From: Aurifilum marmelostoma
Lineage: Eukaryota; Ascomycota; Sordariomycetes; Diaporthales; Cryphonectriaceae
Assembly: GCA_027559495.1 (NCBI GenBank)
Contig: JAMXSV010000028.1
Location: forward strand, 1,178,001-1,242,000
Length of the DNA stretch: 64,000 nucleotides
Direction of reading: 5' to 3'
Each line of letters opens with the position of its first letter. Within the stretch, counting starts at the first letter, position 1. This document shows positions 1-10,000 of the stretch, piece after piece. The notes below the pieces were generated by a model. That model was given only the letters and a program-made list of their open reading frames with translations, searched no databases and was not told where the DNA came from. A program made the translations under genes and the position numbers.

Positions 1-2873
1 TTGCAACCAAAAATGACATACACTACTCAGAAAAGAGAATGCGATGTTGTAATATTATTATTACATGGTAGCAGAGAGACAGAGACAAGTCGCAGTAGCA
101 GCAGCTCGCTACGTTCCATCCCGGGCACAGGGTATCCTGGGTGGGTTGGTTCATTGGGCGACGAGCCAGCCACGCCCAGAAATGAAGATCTCGGATGTGC
201 TCAGTGCCCAGTGGCCACTTGCTCCATTCAGCAGCCAGCCACCTACCAGCTCCCAAGAAAAGAGAGGCGACAACCAGAACAAGAAGAAAAAAAAAAAAGA
301 CAGAGGACAAAAAGATGAGAAGGACAGATAATCAATTAACCAGGTGGAACCAAAAGGGGTGGGAGATGGGCGCCTCTGGTGAAACTCGGCCTTGCCCAGG
401 TGTCAAGTTTCGGGTTGAGTTTTATTTCGATTCCATCTTCCTGTTGTGTTGCCTCGTCGTTACCGAACTGGATGCGTAAGGGTCTCCGGGGCCACAACAG
501 AGCAGGCACACATCAACAACAGCATTGGCTCGACCCAGTGATTCACCACCGATCCATTGCCTCGGTGATCAGCTAGCTCCAGGACCAACAACCACACACC
601 GGACAGAGAACATCATGGACGCCATCAGATATATGTCTGTGCTCTTCATTTAGCAGTACTGTACTTTGACTGCACAGTAATAATTCCTTCGAGATGAGTG
701 TGAATCGCACAGATTTGGGCGGGGTCCGGGCAGGGGTCCCGCGACGAACCAACCCACCCAATATGGTAATTATAGCAGCAGTTCCCGGCCTCTGATTGGC
801 CTATGGCCCCCCCAGATGAAGGGACCCCCCCCGAACCCCATCTCCCGCCTAGCCTCGCGATCCACTAAGTACAAAGTACGCCGCTGATCCGACACAGCAG
901 GGACGCCTTGCTGGCCTCTCACACCCCCACCCCACAGAAACGAACCCTCGTCCTCGCCGTCGTCATGAATGGCTAACCTCATACCACCACGCCTTGAGAA
1001 GGTCGCACATTCAGAACAAAAACACCAGGGCTCTCTTCTTTGTCTTCTTGATTTCCCACCCCTCTTCTCCTTTCTCCATTGTCACCCTCAGAAAGTGACC
1101 ACAGGGCTAGACTCAGAAATTGCTCTACAGAGTGAATAACAGCCCACGGCTACTCTGCCTGCAACATGCTCAAACATGACACACACACACACCCACGCCC
1201 ATCCAACCATTCAATGCCCGCCCGCCGAGCCTCATTTCCTGCAATCTCGCCACGTGAAAACAATGGCTCCGCTCTCGGTACCCAAAGCCCTTCCCGTCCA
1301 CCTTTCGTGTTCGCTCCCGGGGGGGGGGCTGGGGGGCGCGCGGAGGCGGCGACCAGAATACGTACATGCAGAGCACAAGCACAAAGCACAAGCACACGCG
1401 TTACGGAGAAACGGAGTTTCTAGCAACAGCGCGGCCTGCGGTCCCCACAGTGCACAAAAAGGCTCGAGCAAGTGATGTATGTGTGCGCCTGTACACGAAA
1501 CTGGCGTTTGGCATGATTGTGATACTTTGGAACTGCTCTTCGTGCTTCAGAGACAATTGGAAAAAAGAGAAGGGCGCTGGAGAATGTGACAGCTCACCTC
1601 CTCTTCGGGCCTTTACTAGGTCCTCCTGGCTCATAAGACTTGGACATATACGACTTGCAGGCGCAATCCCACCATGCCTGGGTGTCATCCGCCCTCCTAC
1701 CTAGCTAGATACAACATGAATGTCCACAGCCTCAGCTCAGTCTGTTGCTTGTACTGCTCTGTCTCCCCCCCCTCCCCCTCTTGAGCCATCCAAAACTTTC
1801 ATTCTCTGGGTCTAGAAGACATATTAGAGTTTCACGGAATCGAGACAAGCATCCTCAAGGTTTAGTACCGCTGGATACCATAGCAGAATATCCATTTCTC
1901 AATCTCTGTGGGCTTTCTTGTGCTGGGGTGTATATCAAGCCATTCTTTCAGATGCCATCCTGCTTCGATATGACGAGAAGGGAAAAAAAAATAAAAACAG
2001 GACAAGTATGGAATGAAACAAAAATTGTCAATAATGATAATATCTGGTTGATAGTATTGCCAATCTTTGGCCCCCACGAGTCCCAAACCACCCTCTCCTC
2101 TTAACACTTGCCCACCATATTCACCCTTGAATGAAAAGAAATTGAGAAGAGAGAAAAAAAATATATATAAAACTGAAGCCAACCAGAGAAATACAGATAA
2201 CAATGTCCGCTATGCAATCTCGCGTGCGTACGCAGCAAAGATGGTGGTGATGTTGAATGAAGAAAGGAGAAGAGCAAGGTAGGTCGGTAGCAAATCCTCC
2301 TCCTCTGCCCCCAAAAGCCGCCGGTTTCTCGTCATAAACCCGCCGGCCACATTTCCGAAGACGGCCTCGCCGCTTCTTTTGTCGTAAAGAAAAATATGAA
2401 AAAAAAAAAAAAAAAGAAGAAGAAGAAGAAGAAGAAGAAGAAGAAGAATAGAACAAGAAGGAAAAAAGAAGGTCGGAAAAGAAGGTCGTCAAGATTAAGC
2501 AATTATGTGCAGCGAATGTGAAAGGCCCCACGGTCCAAGTCCGAATCCCGGGGGTTGTAGAGGTAATAAGTTCCATGGCAACATGATACGACGTCCAAGA
2601 AGAATTGTGTCCCTTTTCCTCCCTCACATCTTGTGATGGTAGTCATTGTCCAGTACGCCCTCCAAATCTTTTTTTGGTTGTTTTTTTTTTTTCGTGTTTT
2701 TTCTGGTTTTGTTTTTGTTGTTCCCAGTGTTGTATGGAGTATTAAACCTGTATATGTCGTTACAAGCCAAAGCGAATAAGAAAGAGACGAGAAAAGAAGA
2801 AACGTGGAGCAGGAGGATCGAGAAGAGATAGTGTCGTGGTAGGTAGGTTCTGAGGTATATTGACCACAACAAA
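1..2873. other. Intergenic, no supported gene
   Basis: No open frame here resembles a protein; the longest frames are low-complexity and overlap on both strands. The stretch carries a short CA run near 1179, a run of 10 G near 1319-1328 and an A-run plus AAG microsatellite at 2399-2448. Its right end presumably holds the 3' untranslated region of the leftward gene that stops at 2874. Confidence 0.6.
2399..2448. repeat. Poly-A followed by (AAG)n microsatellite
   Basis: A run of about 17 A passes directly into about eleven AAG units. It lies in non-coding DNA about 430 bases beyond the stop codon of the leftward gene at 2874. Confidence 0.9.
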
Positions 2874-4712
2874 CTACTCCTCGATCAGCGGCGCAGGCGT
2901 GTCCAGCTTCTTCTTGGGCAGCCACTCGGGCGGGCCCACCCGCGTCGGCGGCCTCCCGAGGTCCGCAGCGATCTCCTCTCGGACATGCTTGCACCAACGG
3001 AGTACGGCGTCCTCGAATTCGAGCCAGACTTCGGGCTTGCTGTTGTAGACGATGCCCAGCGCGTCGACCTTGAGGCCGGCAACCTCCCACCGCAGCTCAG
3101 CCGCCTTGGCCCAGTACCGGATGTTGTCGGCCGCCCGGTAGGGCTTCTGCGTGTCCGTGTGGAACGTGCCGATCATGCCAAAGCGACGACGCGACTTACG
3201 CACCGCCGCGTTGTGCAGCTGCACCAGGCGCAGGCCGTTCTGCAGGGACGCGAGGAAGGGGGTCGGGAGGTCCTGCTCCTCGAGAGGCCTGGACCGGTCG
3301 ATGGGGGTCCAGCTGGGGAGGGCGGGCACCTCCATCGTGCTGCCGTCAGGCGCCGGCGCCTTGGTCGTGTTATCGGCCCCGTCGAGCATGCTGAGGAGGA
3401 AGGCGTACTCGCGCTGCACCTCGGTGCCGGCCGGCCAGTCTGCGTCGTTGAGCCAGCCCCACGACGCGCGCTCCTCGGCCTCGGCCGTCTCAATCTCCTC
3501 CTCGTCCTTAAGCATCTTGAAGAGCCCTGCAATCCAGTCCTCCATAATCTGCACCTCGTCGTCACGCATGCCGCCCTGGAAGTCCCGCGTCGCCATGCGC
3601 TTCAGCATCTCCATGACGTTGAACAGCTCCTTGCGCAGCTCCTTCTCCGGCTTGATCGAGTCCAGCCGGTCCGGAGCGTCGTGGGATGTGTAGTAGACCT
3701 TGGCCGCGCGGATGGCCAGCGTCATGACGTCGAGGACGTGCATTCCCTGGACTTCGAACCAGCCTGGCGCCGAGATGGTGGCCTTGGACAGCTGTCGGGC
3801 ATGTGAAGGGGGTGTGGGCGATTCCGTCAGGGATGTCACCGAGACGATGGAGTCCCCACGCGAGCGTGTCGGTGGCGCTCCCTCATACGGGTTTACCCTG
3901 TTGTTCTTCGCATAGTCCACGGCCTCGCTGGCCATGGTCAGGGCGGTCCTGAGGTCGGCCTTGAGCTGTCTGATAGAGGGCGGCTTCGGTATGGGCTTCT
4001 CGGAATGCTTGTACGTGCTCGCGGTGGGCGGGAGCATGTTGGGGTCCGGCTCGTCCCACTCGTCGTAGTCAAATGGGTCCTCGTCCGGCTCCTCGGTGAC
4101 CAGACCGTCCGTCATGCCTCCGAAGCCGCCTGCATCGGGGCTGGTCCCGTAGGCGGAGTCATTGTCTGAGGTGGTCACGATCTTGGGTGTGTTGCCAGAG
4201 GCCGCGGCGAAGTCATACGAGCCCAGGCTGCTAAAGTCCAGGGTCTGTGCCTTCTGCATCCTGGTCTTGCGGGCCAGCTGTGCACCTTTCCCGTCCAGCA
4301 GCCCCGTCCTCGCAAAGTAATACTGCAGGTGTGTGATGCTGCCCAGGCTCATGACGCTCTCCCTACTCCTCGCCGAGGCGGCGAAATCTGTGCCCGTCGG
4401 CCTCATATAGCCCCTCCTCTTTGGTACCGGCCTGTCTCCATAGTTTCCAGTCGAGTGTCGCACATTGCTCGTAGGAGCCAGGTGGATAGGATTTCTGGCA
4501 GCGGCGAGGAAGCTTGCAGAGGAGTGGCGGCTGGAACCGGACGAGTCGCTGCCGATGGAGGCGTGGGTGGTTGCCGAACCGTGCGAGGTAGTAGAGGCAA
4601 CCGACATGGATCGTGGTGATATCTCGAGGTCTGCCAGGTCGGCACCTAGGGCAGCCATGGGCTTGAATTCAGGGGGCGGGGTGCGAGACCGGTTGTGCTC
4701 AAAGGCAGCCAT
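2874..4712 (-). CDS. Conserved fungal protein of unknown function (612 aa)
   Basis: A single uninterrupted frame runs leftward from ATG at 4712. The open frame extends 30 codons further upstream but has only a GTG there, just after a TGA. The N-terminal third is Ser/Thr/Pro-rich. A block with RRGYMRPTGTDFAASARSRE and LQYYFARTGLLDGKGAQLAR (about residues 100-150) reads like a conserved fungal motif. An Asp/Glu-rich linker follows. The C-terminal half (from about residue 315) is predicted mostly helical, with WFEVQGMHVLDVMTLAIRAA and a Trp-rich segment ending near PEVWLEFEDAVLRWCKHVRE. No catalytic motif, signal peptide or membrane segment is visible. I believe similar proteins occur across filamentous ascomycetes but I know no function. 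The next gene on this strand, the RecQ helicase, ends 2.3 kb upstream, so independent transcription is expected. Confidence 0.75.
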   Translation of the reverse strand: MAAFEHNRSRTPPPEFKPMAALGADLADLEISPRSMSVASTTSHGSATTHASIGSDSSGSSRHSSASFLAAARNPIHLAPTSNVRHSTGNYGDRPVPKRRGYMRPTGTDFAASARSRESVMSLGSITHLQYYFARTGLLDGKGAQLARKTRMQKAQTLDFSSLGSYDFAAASGNTPKIVTTSDNDSAYGTSPDAGGFGGMTDGLVTEEPDEDPFDYDEWDEPDPNMLPPTASTYKHSEKPIPKPPSIRQLKADLRTALTMASEAVDYAKNNRVNPYEGAPPTRSRGDSIVSVTSLTESPTPPSHARQLSKATISAPGWFEVQGMHVLDVMTLAIRAAKVYYTSHDAPDRLDSIKPEKELRKELFNVMEMLKRMATRDFQGGMRDDEVQIMEDWIAGLFKMLKDEEEIETAEAEERASWGWLNDADWPAGTEVQREYAFLLSMLDGADNTTKAPAPDGSTMEVPALPSWTPIDRSRPLEEQDLPTPFLASLQNGLRLVQLHNAAVRKSRRRFGMIGTFHTDTQKPYRAADNIRYWAKAAELRWEVAGLKVDALGIVYNSKPEVWLEFEDAVLRWCKHVREEIAADLGRPPTRVGPPEWLPKKKLDTPAPLIEE

Positions 4713-7033
4713 GTCGAACGAGGGTGGTTCAGGTTTAGGTTGTGCTGGCAGCAAGGAGGAGGCCGAAGAGGGATCTCGGCGGTGCAGGTGATCAGGATGC
4801 ACTCAACGCTGATATCCGGAACGAGAGAAACAGGAAGACAGAGGAGTTGTATGAGTCGAATGCTCTAAGAGGACGCAAAGGAAGGAGAGTGGGCGGGGGG
4901 ACAAGCTTTGCCACTTGTTCTTCCGTGACAATCTCGGGAAAAGGTCGTTGTGCAGCTGTGTGACTAAGTGAAACGCTGGAATGCACGTCAAATGCACCCC
5001 TCACGCGGAGACCTTTAAAGAAGGGGAAAAAAAAAAAGACCCAGGACCCAGAAGAAAGTAAATAGAAAAAAAGGGGCCTAAGGGTCTGCCCAGCAACAAA
5101 CAAACAACCAAACCGTGCCACTATTGAAAACGATCGATCGTGTTTCCCCGGTTGATCAGTGATCGACTCTGCTTCTCTGGGATGATGATATTGAAAAGAG
5201 AGAGATAGAAAAAGGAACAGAGAGCAAAGACAGGAAAAAAGGCAAGAGGCAGAGAGAGAGAGAGGCAGGCCACGCAGTAAACGCGAGATGCAGCAAATTG
5301 GTCGTGAGACGAAGCGAGGGTGGAGCATGGACGTGTTCGCAGCTTGCATTGCATGGCGTGCATGGCCTAGTGGGTTTTGGGGGGGGGGGAGAGTGGAAGT
5401 GGCCAGCGAAGAGGCCTATAGGCCATACCTTACAGCAGTACTGTACTGAGTATGCGGCAGTACTAGCACAGTGGAGTGCACAAGGAGGGGTTGTTTTCCT
5501 ACAGGGGCAGTGCGTGTGATCCAGAGCTCTGGGATTGGCCCTCGCCGGCCCTGCGACCCTTCCCACAGTGGGTCGCCCATGTCATGTTTGAAGTCATTTC
5601 CCACTCATGAAACCCCTGGCCTCATCACCTGAGACCAGGCCACACACTCACCCGACTGAGAGAGAAGGATGGAGCAGCAGCAGCACGAACCACAGTACAT
5701 ATGGTACATACATATATAGTAACACGATATACTAAGTATACATACTGTACAGGACAAGCTCCGTCAGCCACGTTACCAAGGTGATTCATTTATCGATTCG
5801 GCTACCCCGTTTAGTATTGAAGGTTGCCTTCGTTGGTGAACTTTTCTTCTTCCCTCCTCCCCCAGCGAGTAAGTGGACTCGTAGCGCGTCCGTCCGCTGG
5901 AGACATGGGCCCATGCACCCGTCCGTTTCTCGACCCTCGATCGTGGCTCCCTCCCCAGCTGCCTGGCATGCTGTAAAAGATGCCCAAAAAGCCAAATACT
6001 CCCGGCCTCTCCGGTTAATCTCCTCGGCTCTTGGTCTACAGGCTGTGTGTGTGTGTTACCTACCTCTTCAGAACCGACCTTTGCTTGGCCCTCATCACCT
6101 CGGGCTACAGCAGCAACAGCACGACAGGCCAGGACAACCAACATCTTCAGGGCAGCTGGCTGTGACTCGCGGGAACCCAAGTTGCCTATTTTGTTCCCCG
6201 ATCGCCCTCAGGAGGCGGCAGCATCATGATCACCACGCACACCATTGCCACCTGATATCCACGTCCTCAGTGGCCCCCCTACTCCATCTCAGGCGCTGCC
6301 GGCTGCCTGCCCTGACGGGCAACGTGGTGATGATGACAAAAAGTAACAAGATGATCGATCGCTAATCTCGGGGACCCGGGCCTTCGAGAACCCTGGTGGA
6401 ATTACGTTTCCGTCCTACCGGTAATTAAAGCCCCCGGTCGTCCGTTTCAATTACACAAGGCGGCCAATGAGCTCCTCGGCTGTCCGGTTCAGCCTTGCCG
6501 AGTACCGGTCCGTCCGTTTGTACCACGTACAACCCATGCACCCATGCCATGGGGTATATGTACTTATCACGTATATGATGGGGTCCCAGAGTTACGATTG
6601 CCACCGATCATTCTATCGATGATATCCCACTCTAGTCATGAGCAGCATGTCTCCACAAGGCATATCAGGATGGTAACTGGAAGCCTTTATTCCCTCCAAG
6701 GTCAGAAACAAAAAGCGGGGAGGGCCAGAAAACAAAGGGGGGGGGGGAGGGAAAAAAAGCTGCCCCGGCCCCAGGGTCGAGCAGCAAAATTTGTGTCAGT
6801 CTGGAAGAGTCTTGGTCCAAATAGCCATCGGGCCGTCATTCCCATAAACAATCACGGTACTCCTGGATTTGGTCGAAATCGCTTCTGTAATTCACCTGCT
6901 AAAGTAGTGTTGATGCCAATTCTGAAGCACCAAAGGCTGCAAAGCTCTTCCCTCTGATAGCCTTCACACTCCGTTCACCTCGACAATAACACGCCTCGTC
7001 TCTGAGACACACAATTCGCACGGTCGATACTAT
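4713..7033. other. Intergenic: 5' region of the unknown gene and 3' side of the RecQ gene
   Basis: No supported gene. Frames of 130-195 codons around 5.8-6.4 kb on both strands are low-complexity shadows. The stretch contains G-runs of 11 at about 5379-5389 and 6737-6747. It should hold the promoter of the gene starting at 4712. Confidence 0.55.
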
Positions 7034-10000
7034 CTAGTAAGGCATGGCTGCGATGCCGCTGCCGCCTCTCTTGGTGGTCGAACCAGTGCTCCTGCTTCCG
7101 ACACCTCTCGCACTGCCCGCACTGGACCTGCGGTTCGGGCCAGCTGGAGCCGTCGAGCTCTTGCGCTTCGATACGCCATTGGAGGTCCTGTTTCCGCTAC
7201 GGCTACCGCCTCCCCCTTTGCGATAGTAAGATCTCTTGCCGCCACCGGTGCTCTTCTTCGAGGTACTGCGACCGCGAGACGTCGGCTCCTCGATCTGCGA
7301 CGTCGCCGCGAAGCGCTCCTGCCAGCTCTCGAGCTGTGATTGGATGGGGTCGTCGTGACTCTTCGCACCAAAGTATTTGGAGGGGACGCCCGGGTCCTCG
7401 TAGTCATCATCTTCGTCGTCCGAGAGGAGATCGATGACATCTCCTGATGGCTGTGATGGCCCGCCTCTGCCCGTAGAAGGTCCAGCCGTGGCGGGTATCG
7501 TAGCCAGCGAGTCGTCATTTGTCCCGTGGAGGTTAACATAAATGTCGTGGTATTTTTTGATCAAAGGTAGAAAGTGGACACCGTACTTGTCGACTTTGCC
7601 AACGTCAATACCTGGTATCCGGCGCATCTTTTCGAGATTGTCGGTCCATCCGATCATCATCTGCCTCATCTGTGCCTCGGTGAACAGTATCCGGCGAAGA
7701 CCGCGATTGTTGCGTGTCTCTTCTTCGATCACCTTTGCCTCTTGCATGAACTCTGGGATGAGTATATCCTGCATCTCATCGGCTGGTCCTGAGGCTGTCA
7801 ATCTGGAACTTGACGGAGCAGCTGCGTCCAGCTTCTGCTGTCTGGAGTGGCGTGGCGCTCGAGGTACTGGAGGATCAAAGTAATCGTCCTCATCCTCATC
7901 GTCTGCCACGACAAAGCCATCTTCCTCGTACCCATTGCTCTGACGAGCAGTCCACGAGTCCACGTCGTTGTCCTCGTCGTCTTCAGCGATCGCCTCTTGA
8001 TCGATAAAGCTCGCCACAGACTTGCCCTTTTTCGTCTTGCGAGCGTCTCCGCGGACCGGTGACGAGATGCATGTTGATGCTGGCCTGATATCCTCTGCTG
8101 CTGGCTTCTTCTTGGTGGTCTTGGTGGTCTTCTTCTTGGTCGGTTTGGCTGCAGCTGCCTTATTGCCGCCCTGCCGAACGACCACCTTCAGTCGACTTTC
8201 ACCAGTCAGGAATTGGGCGGCGAGTGGTCCGAGCTGTGAGGTTGTTAGCGGAGAACAGAACGATAAGACCGTCGGGGCTCTCACTATGAAGTACTGGATA
8301 GCAATGCCAACGCCTCTCACAATCGAGTTTTTTTCCTGCAAACCACCCTGCTGGGCCAGACTGGTGATGATCTGATTGATCTCATACTTGGTCAGACCTT
8401 TAGCAAAGCCATGGAAGGGCTGCGGACCATTGCTCAGGTCTGGCTTCCCCTTGCCCAGAAGAATATCCGTGCACTTGACCATGGTCATTTTAGCGCTGCT
8501 CATGACGGCTTGCAACACGGCTTGAGCGTATTCAGTCCGATCTTCGACCTCGAAGGTTCCTCCATTCTTGCAGTTGTCGCAGGTTTTGCCACACTGCTCT
8601 TTGGAGAGAGTCTCACCGAAGTAGTGCAGAAGCTGGCTTCGACGACAGTCACGCTGGTTTTGGCAGAACATGACCACTCGGTTGAGCATTTCGGTCTGCC
8701 GGTGTCTCTGCGCGAGGCTGCCTTCTCCATTGTCGATAAAATTTTTCAGCTGGCGAATGTCGCCGTAGTTGAAGAAGAGGTAGCAGTCTGATTGCAAGCC
8801 ATCTCGACCTGCGCGACCGGTCTCCTGGTAATAGCCTTCCAGGGTCTTGGGTAGATATTGATGCACAACGAAACGCACGTCAGGTTTGTCAATGCCCATT
8901 CCAAAAGCAATTGTGGCAACAACCACCTTGATCTGGCCGTCTTGCCATCCCCGTTGCACCCTGGTCTTGTCCGTGGCGGGCATCGACGCATGATAGTGTT
9001 CTGCGAGGATGCCACGATCCCGAAGTTTTTTTGCAATCTGCTCCGTCTGCTTCCGAGCGAGCGTATAGACAATGCCAGTCATGCCCTGATACTTGTCGTT
9101 GATAAGGTCAGCGATTCGTTCCACACACCGTGTCTCCTTCGGCCGCACCTCGTAATAGAGATTTGGGCGGTTGAAACTTTGCGAGAAGACCTGGCATTTC
9201 TGAAGGTTCAGGTTATGTTTAATGTCGACAATGACATTGTTCGTCGCTGTGGCCGTAAGAGCTATTATCGGAACGCCTGGGAACTGCATGCGTATCTGTC
9301 CGAGTTCTTTGTAGTCTGGTCTGAAGTCGTGACCCCATTGACTGACACAATGCGCTTCGTCGATGACTAGACGAGCGAACTTTTTGTGTCTATGCAGCGC
9401 GCGGAGTTTGTCCAGGAACGTCGTGCTCTTATTGAGCATCTCAGGGGTGACGTAGAGAAGTTGGACGTAATGCTCGGGATTCTGCTCCGACTCGAGAATC
9501 TGGAGTATCCTGCTCTTCTCGGCATCTTTCGTATCGCCATTGAAGGACTTGGCAACGATCCCTCGAGCAGTCAGGTGGTCCACCTGATCTTGCATCAGAC
9601 TGAGCAGAGGAGTGACGACAATGGTGACACCACGAGTCACTCCACTGTTGACAACCGCAGGCAGCTGGTAGCACAATGATTTGCCACCACCGGTTGGCAT
9701 GAGAACGAAGGCATCCTGGCCAGCTAATGTCGCGTTAATGGTCTCGAGTTGGTTGGTTCTGAAGCCTTCCAGCCTGAATCTGTCCTTGAATGCCTGGAGG
9801 ACATCTTTTGACCACGGGTGCTGCATCAGCTCTGCGGGGATCTTGAGCTTCGGTATTGGTTTCACAGTCTTCCTGGCGACAGCCTTCAGCCTCGCGGCGG
9901 GAGCTGCATTTCCAGACGCTTCCGAGAGAACTGACCTTGCCCGACGACTGTTGTGAGACAGATTGTGCCGCTGAAAGTCGTCAGCCTCTTCAGCCATTGC

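Noticed and set aside
2985..3806. 273-codon plus-strand frame opposite the first gene
   Set aside because: Arg/Val/Leu/His-rich shadow of a GC-biased real frame on the other strand.
5781..6365. 194-codon plus-strand frame
   Set aside because: Pro/Ser/His-rich, no splice context and no motif; overlaps equally long frames on the other strand.
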